Assembly (NCBI GenBank): GCA_026545225.1
Contig: CM048852.1
Span: 8,976,501-9,040,500, forward strand
Length of the DNA: 64,000 bases
From: Cornus controversa
Lineage: Eukaryota; Streptophyta; Magnoliopsida; Cornales; Cornaceae
Reading direction: 5' to 3'
Under the pieces are notes generated by a model. That model did no database searches and had not been told where the DNA came from. It saw only the letters and a program-made list of their open reading frames with translations. The translations under genes were made by a program, and so were the position numbers. Positions 1 through 11,174 of the stretch are shown here, piece by piece (within the stretch, counting starts at the first letter, position 1; every line of letters begins with the position of its first letter).

Positions 1-1020
1 TCCAAAGCATGAATAACATGAACTAAACATAAGATTTATATCTCTAAGAGGATAATGTCCACAAATACATTCATTCGTTCATCCCTCAAAAGTCATAAAC
101 ATGTCATACAAGGCGAATAAATTTGAGTTTAAAACATAAAGACAATCCAAACGTAAGAACAATATTTCTAAAAAGGTCAACATGCCACAAATCGGCATGG
201 ACATCTATACACATATCTAAAAGAAACACCAAAATTTCTCCCTCAAGCAAATCTAAGCTTTGTCCTCCACTGGTGCTTTATCTAAAAAAGGTTTGGGGGA
301 GGAAGGAGAGCATACAACTAGCCCAGTAGAGATGATCCACCCGATTCAACATTAACTCAAGTAGCCATGCATGAATGCACAATGAAATCTCTAAGTAACT
401 ACATGGCATATTTCAACATTCATAAACCCAATACATGCTCAACAAGGTATACGTATGATATCACATATCTCTAATACACGTAAATAGTTTAAAATGAATC
501 ACATTCACAAATAAACTCAACACCACGTACACTCTGAAATCAATTCAACTGGGGACTTTTGATTATCACATCCATAGTAAGAGCCTTTTCAAAACCATAT
601 ACTTTACTTACGCTTTACGGGTTGCTAACCCGAAGATAGCGACATCTGCTTGGCCAAGTTTTGGGCCTTTCACCCTAGGGCTCTAGGCCCTTCTTAATTC
701 TCACACATGCCCCAAAAACCACAATCACCACATAAGTGCACATTTATCACATATATGCACAAAACCAAGATTGTCATAATAGTCATTCTCAAATGAATTA
801 CAATAATAGCTAATGCATATACCATCAACTCAAGCATCTCACAATGTAATTTCATTCAACTCATGGAAATCATAAATAATGCATTTTTAAGAAATCTCTT
901 TCATGCACTTCCTTAAATATATGGAATCAAAGCTCATAAACAATTTCCAAATGAACACAATGTCTCACAATGTATTCATAAACATCATCCAAAAATTACA
1001 TCATTGTATCTAACCCTAAG
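1..1020 (-). repeat. Degraded Tekay/Del-type LTR fragment
   Basis: This stretch reads like the reverse complement of the LTRs of the two Tekay-type elements further right. Shared landmarks are a 'gccaca..cggcatggacatctatacacat' type block near 185-220 (compare 9430-9470 and 16915-16955) and a 'gcttggccaagttttgggcctttcaccctaggg' type block near 645-680 (compare the reverse complement of 44095-44135). The outer end lies beyond the window. Homology fades at about 1020, so the right border is approximate. No coding frame is supported. Confidence 0.6.
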
Positions 1021-1085
1021 TTACAAGATAATAATGAAATATAAAAGAGATATAAAAGGAAATAAATAAAATATATCCTAATACA

Positions 1086-1971
1086 GTGTGTCTTCAAGTC
1101 CCCTTGATTGTAACGTATTAACATGACATTTGTATAACTGATCCTGTATGTAACAAGATGATATTGATCATCTTCTAAACTTTCAAAGAGTCCAAGTCAC
1201 ACTTGGATTCATCCACACAGTCAGCTTGTTGTAGCCATGAGCCTCTTGTTGCAACCATGAGCCTTCACCTGTACAGAGTCCTTGATTCACCAAAGTTTTC
1301 CAATGTAATCCATCTTTAGAAGAATCCTTATCCAATACAAACTAACCTATGCATAAACACAGGCCATATTATATGTATATTCTGTATAGTAAACTTTATA
1401 GTAGTAACTTGATTATAAGAGTCATTATCCATGAAAACTTCACCAATACCTAGATTTAATCTAGAGTCCAAAGTGTGAATGACTCTATCCTCTACACCCC
1501 TATAGAGTCCAAGTCATACTTGGACTTATGCACTCAGCCAGCTTTTCCAGTATCAACCTATTATTCATAATTGTCAACCTTCATAGAGTCCATTTAGCAA
1601 ATATATTCCCAATAATGTAGCATACCCTTGTAAGAGTCCATCTTTAATGTAAACTGATCAACTATATATATATATACATATATATATACACACATATATA
1701 TATACACACACACACACATATATATATATACATATATATATACACATAAGAGTCTATATATATTCAAAGTCTTCAAAGGTAGCTTCAAAAGTCCAAAACC
1801 TTAATGATTCTATTCCTATTAGCCTTTAGAGTCATCATTTCTATGGACTCTTTATATAATCTAATTCCACTAATATCTATTGGTTAATATGTTTCTCTTT
1901 TCAAGTATATACTGATTTCTGCCTATGTCAATACCAAAGTGGCAGTCGGGTGCCACTTTTGGGTGTCAACA
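1086..1971 (-). repeat. Candidate 3' LTR of decayed element H
   Basis: Read on the minus strand, the block begins with TGTTGACACCC at 1971. Directly upstream lies a purine-rich tract (TTGGGGGAAAT, 1972-1982), the usual arrangement of polypurine tract and 3' LTR. Inside are several copies of an 'agagtcca' word and a TA/CA microsatellite. The left border is a guess based on where the neighbouring Tekay-like LTR homology ends. I could not find a matching LTR at the other end, so this is only a candidate LTR. Confidence 0.45.
1662..1748. repeat. TA/CA microsatellite
   Basis: Alternating purine-pyrimidine tract of TA runs interleaved with CACA runs. Short open frames here (repeated Tyr-Ile-Cys-Val) are translation of the repeat and not genes. 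Confidence 0.9.
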
Positions 1972-2460
1972 ATTTCCCCCAATTTCAAATGTCTTTTGGC
2001 TGATCAAACTAATAAGAATTTTGAAATTTAAAATTATAATGGAAGGAAACTTTCATAACCATGGCTGATTGAACTAGGACTGGTAAGGGAATGACAAATA
2101 ACAGGACTTCAAAATAATGTGCACTTTCTTTATTCTGGATTACCATTAAGGTGGTCTTTATTTCAAGTTAGCCCAACTACACTGGCTAATCGCGACTTTC
2201 CACTCTTCCCTTTAAAGATGGTTGATAACGATCCTTGCACAGGCTGACAAAAAGTTGGCTGATACCCATCGGCTAGCCATATACCTATATTTATCATAGC
2301 ACAATTATGATCGACCAGGATCAAATTATTATGCAATGTTATGTTGGCCGATCGAGCTACTTGTACAATGATATTGTCCCAATATACTTGAATTTTTTCA
2401 TCTATCAGCCAATGAAGTTCAATCCTCAGCCGATATATATCTTTGAGCAATTATCTCAAG

Positions 2461-2997
2461 TCAACATCAGCTAAGTTCTTCTTCACACTAGCTGATGTTG
2501 GTATTCCAGTCTTACAATTTTCATTATGCAACTTGAAATCGACCACATCCAACTTTGCATTCACTGGCTGATTTATTTTCTTCCATGTGTCTAATTTCAC
2601 ATCTATCTAATTTCGTTGCCCCTTGGGTCTGGAGGCTTACGTGGAGGATGAAGTTCTTCATTTTTTAAGCAAATACATGGCTGATCGGCCATGCTTTTCC
2701 CCTTTAGACTTATCTTGATCATTGGTCGAGCAATGTCTTTCAGTGAGTCTTTGGACTTATCATCAGCCAAGCTCTTTTTTGTACTAGCTGATACTGGTAT
2801 TCCTATCACACAATTGTCAATAGGAAGAATGAAATTGATCACATAAAATTGTGTATTAACTGGTTGATTCATTTTCTTCCATGAGGCCGCCTTCGTCTCT
2901 ATTGAATCTCATTGCCCCCCAAGGTCTGGAAGTTTATGTGGAGGAGGAAGTTCTTCATTTTCTAATCAAATACATGGCTGATCGGCCATGATTTCTC
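2461..2997. repeat. Two diverged direct repeats, period about 297 bp
   Basis: The block starting near 2461 and the block starting near 2758 align along about 240 bp. Shared landmarks are 'actagctgat..tggtattcc', 'attttcttccatg', 'gttgcccc..ggtctgga' and 'aaatacatggctgatcggccatg'. By eye the copies are about 75-80% identical. They lie inside element H and probably reflect a repeated domain of its former protein. Confidence 0.7.
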
Positions 2998-3058
2998 TAT
3001 CAAAAACCTTACTTGGGTCTTCTTCCATAATTGGAAAAAAATAACTTTGCTGAGTTTC

Positions 3059-3632
3059 TGAATCAGCCAACTGGCCTCTGTCCTTGGCTGGCTGATTAAT
3101 TCTTCTTTTATCTTTTACCATTGGCGGCTGATTAGCTGCTGGTGGATTATTATTTCTTTTTAGCATTTTCGTCTTATCCTAATAATGTTTTTCTTATATC
3201 TCCTCATTTGTCCCTGTCTTTTCTTGAACTTAGATCGAGGAAGACGAGATAAGAGAAAAATTTCAGCCAATGATTGATTTGGCTGAGACACTTGCAGCTA
3301 AGTAGGTGCTTGAGTTTGCTGAAGAAATTCCCCTACTGGCCGAGAAACCTCCTTATCTGTCATAGAGGCTAATCGAGTATAAAAGATCTAAACATTAGAT
3401 TGGCCAATCAGCTCAACCACTAATTGGTTATCTTCTCTAAAAAAAGGTTTTGTAACCTTTAGGATACTTATCCTCATTCATAACGTAACCATAAATTAAT
3501 TGGCCAACCCTTCTGACGGCCAGATCACATTCTTGATTATCTCAATTAGCGAACTAGCCTCTATCCTGGGTTGGCTGATTAATTCCTCTTTTTTTATTTA
3601 CCAATGGTGGCCGATTAGCCACTGGTGGTTGA
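3059..3632. repeat. Second direct repeat pair inside element H
   Basis: The segment at about 3059-3150 recurs at about 3547-3632. Both share 'ctggcctctgtccttggctggctgattaatt' type wording followed by 'taccattgg..gctgattag'. Identity is roughly 80% by eye and the spacing is near 490 bp. Together with the 297-bp pair this indicates internal segment duplication in the ancestral element. Confidence 0.55.
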
Positions 3633-4651
3633 TAAGTCTGAGACCAATCTTCTGGATGATTGGCCGTCGACTGTCCCCCAAGTGTCAAAGGCTTAGGATT
3701 TAAGAAAAATGCTGGATTTGAGTGTCTCCACCAAACATGGTTGCCCCCTGGATCTAGAGGTTCTCTAGAAGGAAGAAATCGCGAGGCTCCATGTGGAGTT
3801 GGTGGATGAACACATAGCTAATACAGTGGCTTCTTTGGTGGCTACTGCATTGTAAATGGCTGCTGGTTCTTTGAAATAGTTGGATGTAGTTGATTTTCCA
3901 TTAGTGGTTGATGTACCACCGGTGATATTTATTGGTATATAGAAGTATTCAATTATGGCTGAACTTCTGACCAAATCATTGGCAAGCTTTTTGGAAGCCT
4001 TGCTGACTAATTTTGTTGATCATAATCATGTTACTTTGGTGGTTGATGATTCTCGGCCTGCCCCCGACTGCTGGTGCAATCGGTAGATCTAACCTTCCTC
4101 CTATATTACCATTGCCCTCTGGGTCGATTAGACTTAAGGGGTTATTAAGAGGAATTACATGCTGCCGTGGATTCGGATGACCATACTATTGTCTATTCAT
4201 AGCCTCGATCAGTGGCTGGTTTTTCACTCTAACTGGCTGAGAACTGCTCCACGGTAGGCTAACATGTGCAGAAGGTTGAGATGAAGGTAGTATTGGACCT
4301 GTCTATTTTAATTGGTCAGCTTGTTAGGTATTTAATTGATAAGCTGAACCTTGCACACTAGAGCTTTGATTGATCAGCCTCTTCTAAATGGCTGATTGTT
4401 TTATTAAAGTATGAATCTCTTCAACACGATCTTGAGTAGTGTTCCACTGGATTATCCTCTCGCCTAATTGGCCAAGGCTGGTCTAAAGCTCGCTGATTTG
4501 GATGCGCATTGCATGTACAACATCTATTATAGTCCCACCCAGGTAGTGGTGTATCTAGTGGTGAGATTGCTGGTGACATCTGGTGGTATGATGTCTGGCA
4601 AAGGATGTTGTGGTGGTAAGTTTTTGGGTTCCATCTTCTTGTATCGATACA

Positions 4652-4670
4652 CCCATGGGGAGTCGCCAAA
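4652..4670 (-). other. Primer-binding site of element H
   Basis: On the minus strand the motif reads TTTGGCGACTCCCCATGGG. TGGCGACTCC is the form expected for a tRNA 3' end of the Arg type used by Ogre/Tat-related plant elements. It sits a few tens of bases before a candidate gag ATG, as expected. Confidence 0.5.
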
Positions 4671-5289
4671 ATATAGGGGTTCATTGCTAAAACATAGTGA
4701 TAATAATAAATACGGTATTCAATACAATTCTGAGGGATCTAAAGAAGAATGTCTAGAGGAAGGAAGATAAGTAAATCTAATTAAATAGGACGATTGTGAA
4801 TGTAAGCATGTTGCTGTGTGATAGAGTTTCCCTCTTCCTTTTTCTTGCCTTGGAATTTATTGAGGCTCTCCTCTTTATGGTGCTGGAGTTTCTCAGATTA
4901 TGCCCAATGGATTCAAATCAGGTCAATCATTATCTAGGACCTTAAGAACTTAGGTCATGATGTCTTAGATATCTAAGGAGTCTAATCTCTCAGTTCATCG
5001 TGCCCCTTTAATTTGCTCGGCTTGTTTAGCTCTTGTGTACATTAAATGCATTTGGCTAAATCACAGCGATGGTGGTTGAGGGCATTAATGGTGATTGTAA
5101 GGGTCACTGTCGCGATGTGACTTGAGTGAGTTAGACTTTCTCTATTTCTCATCCTCTAAACCAGATTCCCTCTAAAGATCCCATAGAGGTCTTAGTTACA
5201 TCAAAATAAGAAAATCCTACCAAGCTTCGCTTGTCATGTGATGAAAGCTGGTAGTGCTTGAGAAATATTTGGAATTTAGGCACTGCTCA
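4671..5289. other. Unassigned sequence between element H and the minisatellite
   Basis: By position the 5' LTR of element H (minus strand) should lie here. I see no similarity to the candidate LTR at 1086-1971. No coding frame, RNA gene or clear repeat is visible. Confidence 0.4.
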
Positions 5290-5960
5290 AGGCCTATGTA
5301 GCCTGGTGTGCCATCAGGGCCTGTAGTGGTGCTCGAAAGGTATTTCAACGCTTGTGTGGTTTGTCATGATGTAATGGTCTGTAATGGCGCTCGAAATATG
5401 TGTCCGAGGCTTGCTTGGTTTGCCATGGTGTTAACCTCTTCAATGGTGCTCGAGGGGTGCATTTGAGGCTTATATGGTCTGATACAATGTCAGGGCTTGT
5501 GGTGGTGCTCGAATGATGTGTTTGAGGTTTAATTTGTCTTGGCATGGTGTTAAGACTTGTGATCATGCTCAAAAGATGTGTTCGAGGCTTAATTTGGCAT
5601 GACATGATGTCAGGGCTTGTAATGGTGCTCGAAGTATGTGTTCGAGGCTTTATTTGGCTTGACATAGTGTCAGGACTCGTAATGGTACTTGAAGGATGTC
5701 TTCAAGGAATAATTTTGCCTGTCAGGGCTTGGAATGGTGCTCAAAGGATGTGTTCGAGGCTTAATTTGGCTTAACATTGTGTCAGGGCTTGTAATGGGGC
5801 ACGAAAGATGTGTTTGAGGTTTAATTTGGTCTCACATGGTGTCAGGGCTTGGGATGGTGCTCGAATGATGTGTTGGAGGCTTAATTTGGCCTGACATGGT
5901 ATCAGGGCTTGTAATGGTGCTCGAAGGATGTGTTTCGAGGCTTAATTTGTTCTAACACAG
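5290..5960. repeat. Minisatellite, about 11 copies of a 58-60-bp unit
   Basis: The unit reads roughly 'gtgctcgaaggatgtgttcga' followed by 'ggcttaatttggcctgacatggtgtcagggcttgtaatg'. I count eleven occurrences of the 'gtgctcga' core between 5332 and 5925, spaced mostly 58-60 bp apart, with substitutions in every copy. Open frames on both strands follow the repeat period and are not genes. A five-copy version of the same array lies at 61185-61525. Confidence 0.9.
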
Positions 5961-6699
5961 GCTTAATTTGTTCTGACACCCAAACTGTCAGCCACTTTCC
6001 AGTGGGAGACTGTCGTTGCCACTTTCTGGTGGAAGACTGTCACTGCCAGCTTCCTGTGGAAGTTGATATCATCAAGAAATTTCAGCTTGTGAAAGGCCAA
6101 TAGGAGAGTGACACGTGGAAAATCAATTGATTCAAAATATGGTTAAAAGTACACATGGAAAAAGCTGAACGAGTTGGTTGAGGGAAGTACCTAAAAACTA
6201 GAAGAAATGGCCATAAAAGGAGCTAGGAACTACCATCAAATAACTCTAAGACATGGGACACATGGCAACATTTGACTGGAAGGATGCGTGAGAATTTTAG
6301 CAAAAAATGCATCTACCATCATGCTAAAAAGTAGTAAGAAGTGCAGAACGTGGCTCAAATATGGGGGACAAGCTCAGAATTGTAAGGAAAACATGGGACA
6401 CATGACATTATTTTATTTGAAGGACACTTGGGAGGTTCTTGTGGAAGTCACAATTGCCAGTAACTGCCATTGGAACTGTTAGCAGTAAATACTTTATAAA
6501 ATGGGAGAATATTGTCTCAAGCATACAAGCACTATGAGAAGAGCAAGGAGAACGTGAGACACGTGGCAAATTCTGACCATTACCATGTGAAAATGTTCAA
6601 TCGCTATTGGAAACGTCAGTGGTAACTATCACTTGAGAACTGTTGATTTGAAGCTCTGTAAATTAAAGAGGAGACATGGGCTCAAACGTGCAAGAACAA
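5961..6699. repeat. Linker block duplicated at about 61668-62392
   Basis: From the motif 'gtcagccactttccagtgggagactgtcg' to the family-D LTR at 6700, this block matches 61668-62392 in direct orientation at about 90% identity by eye. It contains recurring 'gacacgtggca' and 'gccac..ggaaactgt' words, one of which also recurs at 27080-27147. No coding frame stands out. It may be part of an LTR of an unrecognised element that received the family-D LTR as an insertion. Confidence 0.65.
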
Positions 6700-7393
6700 T
6701 GTAATACCACGTAATTTGAGGATATTTAATTTGGATTTTTTTTTATTTAAATTATTTATTTTGTGGTGTTTTAAATGCTTTAGTTAATTTATGTTAATAC
6801 CTGTTCTATGTTTTATTTAATGTAGATGGTTAAATAATTGGTGCTAAGTGTTGATTGATTTTAAATATTTGATGTTTGTGAAATATTTGCTTTTAATGAA
6901 TATTCTTCTTTTAAATAAAATATGTGTGTTTTTGGGCTGCATTTCCTTTTCTTTTTAATTATTTTTCAGGTTGGGCTAGACTATTAGATTGGGCTACATA
7001 TATTTTTATATATTTATAGATAGGTGGGCTAAATAAATTTATATTTATTATTTTAATTATTTAGGAATTATTTTGGTTTTCCAGGAAAGAAAAATAATAG
7101 AATAAAGAAAATAAAAATTAGACGCCGAAAAAAGGGAGAAAGGTGATTTTGCTCAAAATCATAAGGCAAGTTCAATATATTCACTTCCCCTTTGAACTTG
7201 TAAACATAGATTTTTTTTCCATTAGTTGATGTGTATGTATATAATTTTGTGTTAGTATGTATATACCTGTTAAGGGGGCTTTTGTTGATTATGCATGAAT
7301 AATCTGCGAATTTGGTAAAGATAAGGTGTAAATTCTCAAATGTATATATGAGTATATATGGGTATATAGGTAGGTATTTATATATAAATATAG

Positions 7394-7428
<35 letters not shown>

Positions 7429-8559
7429 TATATAAACTTGAAATTCGTAGATGAATTAAACTTTGTTTTGATGAATTTTGATCCAATTAAATTGTTTATC
7501 TTGCTCTCCTGAATAATCCTTGTTAATTTGGTTGCAAATCGTTGGGTAATTTGACGGAATTTGGAGTTTGAATTTGAAGAACCCTAAAACTTGAATTTGG
7601 GGCTTTTTGATTTAGGCCGTGGATGGAGGGGATTTTGGTACCAATGCATATCTTAGATCAAGAGAAGCGTTTTGGTATAAAAAAGTGGAGTTTGATGGCC
7701 GGAAGTGGCCTGAAAGCCACCGGAAAGGGGCTGCCTATGAGCTAGAACAATGCACGCAGGCTAAAGGTTGAAGAAGCTTCAGCCAGCGCGATGCCATCGC
7801 GTGGCGCGAGTGAGGCCGACTCTGGCCATTGGCGTGGACCGAAAAAGTGGTGGTCCGATCCCACTCACCAAGCCCAACCACTAGGTCCAATCCAGAACAT
7901 TTAAATATTTCTTTTTAATTTTTAAATCATTTTGAAATGGAAAAAAATAGGAAAAATATTTTAAATTACTTTTAAAGTCCAGAAAATTTCTGAAAATTCA
8001 AATTTATCTTTTTTGTATAGAAAATACTTGGGACTTTAATTTGAAGATGAAATAAGTTCCCTTGGTTGCAGATTTAGCACAAAAAGTGTACTTTAAAGTT
8101 GGAATTTTTAGTATATTTTAAATTACCAAAAAGTTCCAGAAAATTTCTAGAAATTTTAATAAAACTTTTGAAAGACAATTTATGCTCAGAAACCTAGGCT
8201 AGAGATAGGTTTAGATATATTTGATGTTTAAATTGAAATGTAGATTTTTGTGGGGTTTTTCTTTTTAATTAATTACTTTCTTTTATTTAATTGTTTCTTT
8301 GCTATCATAAACATACTTGATTAATTGTATGATGTTTAAATCAGTATATGAGAGTGTGTTTAACTCGTTTACTTTCATGGTATGTTGCGTTATTTTATTT
8401 GTTTAATTATTTAATATGGCAATAGGGTTTTCAAGATATTAATTAGCATGCTTTTAGGTATGTTTGATATTAATTTAAAAGGAATAGGGAGGCATGTCAG
8501 AATTGCCAAATACCTAATAAGATATCTGTACATTATATATGAATGCATGTCAGGATTGC
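6700..8559 (+). repeat. Family-D LTR (copy F), left part
   Basis: It starts TGTAATACC and aligns with the LTRs of element D at 27148 and 57779. It breaks off at 8559 where element B begins, and its right-hand remainder is at about 26620-27053. There is no primer site or coding region of this family beside it, so it looks like a solo LTR. Flanking pentamers are AACAA (6695-6699) and AATAA (27054-27058), one transition apart, a plausible target-site duplication. Confidence 0.75.
7391..7435. repeat. TA/CA microsatellite inside the F LTR
   Basis: TA run followed by a CA run of about ten units. It accounts for the Tyr/Ile/Cys/Val-rich open frames on both strands here. Confidence 0.9.
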
Positions 8560-10977
8560 TGTCACGCCCTACTTTTCGATACCAAGATCGATATAGAAAG
8601 TGGAGGTGAACAGTGAAAGTCTAACCCGGTTCACACTCATGAACTGCTCAATTCCAGAATTTACATTCCTGTGTATTTAAAATTTTAGATTGATTCTTAG
8701 TCCATTGGAAAGAAGATCTAAAAATACTCAATTTCAAAAAAAACTATGCTCAATTCTGATCTAAAACGGAGAAGTTACGCCCATTTGAAGTTTGGACCAA
8801 TCCCGTAGCTTATTCGTAATTACAAGGGCGATTTTTTCCATTTACTTCTAATACACCACCTTAATCACTAAACTAATGTAGAATCATAATTGTGTATGTA
8901 CCATGAATTATGATGTCGCATGGGGTCACATTTTTTTCATAAATAATTCTCTAATTTCATTTCAACAAACACATTAAACCACACACTTCGATGCATCGAA
9001 CTTGCGATGCATTGAACAAGATGCGAAATATCCTGCGACACCTACTGGATTTTTGTTCGGAACCCTCATCTTTAATTGACGATGCATCAAAGTATTTTAT
9101 GATGCATCAAACTCACCTAGCCTGGAACACTAACAAAACACAAAGTGATAACAATCACCATTCTCCTCCCAATCCATTCTTCTAACAAACAATCATATAA
9201 CATAATTAAATTCCCAACAAATTCCCAAACATCCACAAAGTGATAAATCATCACCATTTAATACCACCACATACACTTATAACACAAAAATGATAATTCA
9301 CGCATTATCATACACCTACTTCAAAAATCACCAATTTTACATAATCCTCGCGAGTTAGCAAACTTATCATACATATTTGTAAGTCTCATGCAAGCTTCTT
9401 ATCCAAAAATAAGTATAGTGCTTCTAAACTAGTCCACATGCCACAAGTCGGCATGGACATCTATACACATGTCTCAAAAGACGCAAAAGTTCAAAAATGA
9501 TATTCTTCTACTCTATGACCAACTTATGGTTGTGCATCTTCAACCACCTCCTTGCCATGTCCTAAAAGTGTTAGTCTAGGAGGATGAGCAATATTCAACG
9601 GGCACAAGGTTGATGTATTGTGCAATCCATTCAAGGCCACATTTCGTATTCAATGCATAAAACACAACTCATGTCCATCAACTACGTGTCATGTTCCCTA
9701 ACATTCTAGTTGCAAGCTTAAAAGCTCAATTCATTCACGTCATGGCATACACATCAATTATAACTTGACAACTATATAAAACGTATTTTATACCCATAGC
9801 ACCATTCCATCATACATATAACATATGACAAAGATCAAAAATGGATAAATATCCACATGAGTCATGTAATTCACTTAAGTTACACATAAGACGCAACACA
9901 CTCTCTCGAATTTGGTTCACACTCACACACACACACACAAGATAGGTACCGAAGTCCTATATCTCAAGTTCATGGTTATTGGGGCTACTAACCCACGGTT
10001 ACCACCCATTTTCTTGGGCAATTTTGATATTTTTCAACCCCAAAGGATATGTTCCCCTACTACTTTCCCATGAGCCATTTCCGAGACACACCCCACACTC
10101 ACACAAAATAGTTCACATTTTGCACACACATTCACAAGTTTGATGCATTGCACCAATTATATGTCCTAGTTTAATCCTAGTATGTCACACAAGGCTTATA
10201 AGAATATATCTAGATACTTAACCCCCAAAAGTAGGTTCTCATCATTTATCTCCCAAAATCCCATATATGCAATTTAAACTCAATTTTGCACATATATGCA
10301 ATTCATGTAATTCCAAGCACATTAACCATTTCTAGTCAAAAGAAACATATGCACATACATATAGAACAAGGAACTTAACAAAAGTTCATATTATCATATT
10401 TGATATGAAAATCATTCATGTTATGCAAACGAAATGAAATTAAACTTGAAACTAAAAGATACAACACACACCCCTACCTCAATAGTTTTAGTTTCAAGCT
10501 ATCCCACACTTTCACCAACACCAAAGTTACCTAACCGCGACTTTGTTCGGTTCCAAGCGATGCCTTTGTCGCGTAGAACACACTTCCCTTGTTTGGCGCC
10601 TAGGGCGCAAAAAAACCAAAACACCCCTAATTCACTTAACGTACCTTCCCGACATCCATTTTTGAATCCGAAAGAAGCTATGGACTTGAAATCACTTTCA
10701 CGTCTCTCTAAATATTCTAATTGGTTTATAACCAAAAATAAAATTTTTTAGAAAAATATCCGGATTGCCGGACTCATTAATCCTCATTCTAGGACCCTCT
10801 TTGACCGAAAAGTCAAATTTTCCCAAAAGTTCCAAAAACTCTCCAAAACCCTAAAACAAGTCTTCAAACATGTTTCTCACATTTAAAAGACATTAAACAT
10901 CATTTAAAATGTATTTAAAACAATAAATGATAAAAAAAATAAATAAAACCTAGCCAAAATTGGGCACGGTCTCTACA
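8560..10977 (-). repeat. 3' LTR of element B
   Basis: In plus-strand reading it runs from TGTCACGCCC to GGTCTCTACA, i.e. a TG...CA LTR on the minus strand. Its outer end resembles the reverse complement of the ACCGGTTTC..GTGTGACA end of element A's LTR. Its inner end 'gggcacggtctctaca' is the reverse complement of the start of A's LTR. Length is 2418 bp, and long LTRs are typical of Tekay/Del. It contains a CA microsatellite near 9918-9938 and a palindrome cluster at 8989-9109. Confidence 0.88.
8989..9109. repeat. Cluster of CGATGCATCG palindromes (left LTR of B)
   Basis: One perfect TTCGATGCATCGAA palindrome at 8987-9000 and three decayed versions (9005, 9080 and 9100). The decay is mostly CG to TG or CA, as expected for CpG methylation loss. 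The cluster lies about 430-550 bp from the LTR 3' end, the same relative place as the cluster in element A. Confidence 0.85.
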
Positions 10978-10991
10978 ACCTCCCCACCTTA
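10978..10991 (-). other. Polypurine tract of element B
   Basis: On the minus strand it reads TAAGGTGGGGAGGT, directly upstream of the 3' LTR start. This is the expected site for plus-strand priming. Confidence 0.85.
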
Positions 10992-11174
10992 GGAGATTTC
11001 ATCCTCAAAATCGGACATACCTTGTGGAAGAAGCAAATCCAGGTACTTGGATCAAACTTCTTGGTCCCGTTCCCATGTAGCCTCTTCTAGTCCGTGGTGT
11101 CTCCACAAAACTTTGACCAATGGAATTGTTTTGCCCCTCAACACTTGATCTTTAGTGTCAAAAAATTTCACTGG

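Larger units (their letters stand above)
1972..4670 (-). mobile_element. Element H: internal region of a decayed, apparently non-autonomous LTR retroelement
   Basis: The region is bounded on the left by a polypurine tract (1972-1982) next to the candidate 3' LTR. On the right is a primer-binding motif read on the minus strand (TTTGGCGACTCC, 4670 leftwards). Just inside the primer site a minus-strand ATG (around 4634) could start a gag-like frame. The rest has only short minus-strand frames, rich in repeated Ala-Asp-Gln and Asn-Gln-Pro words. I recognise no protease, RT, RNase H or integrase. The TGGCGACTCC primer motif is of the Arg-tRNA type known from Ogre/Tat relatives, so a non-autonomous Tat relative is my best guess. 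The element is heavily broken. Confidence 0.45.

Noticed and set aside
5345-5774. Open frames on both strands in the minisatellite
   Set aside because: They follow the 58-60-bp repeat period and exist only because the unit lacks stops in some frames.
7068-7512. Tyr/Ile-rich small proteins
   Set aside because: Caused by the TA/CA microsatellite in the F LTR; the same effect occurs near 1700, 44300, 51930 and 58370.
10434-10751. Opposed 78- and 105-residue frames in the LTR of element B
   Set aside because: They lie in the LTR, lack domains and oppose each other; chance frames.
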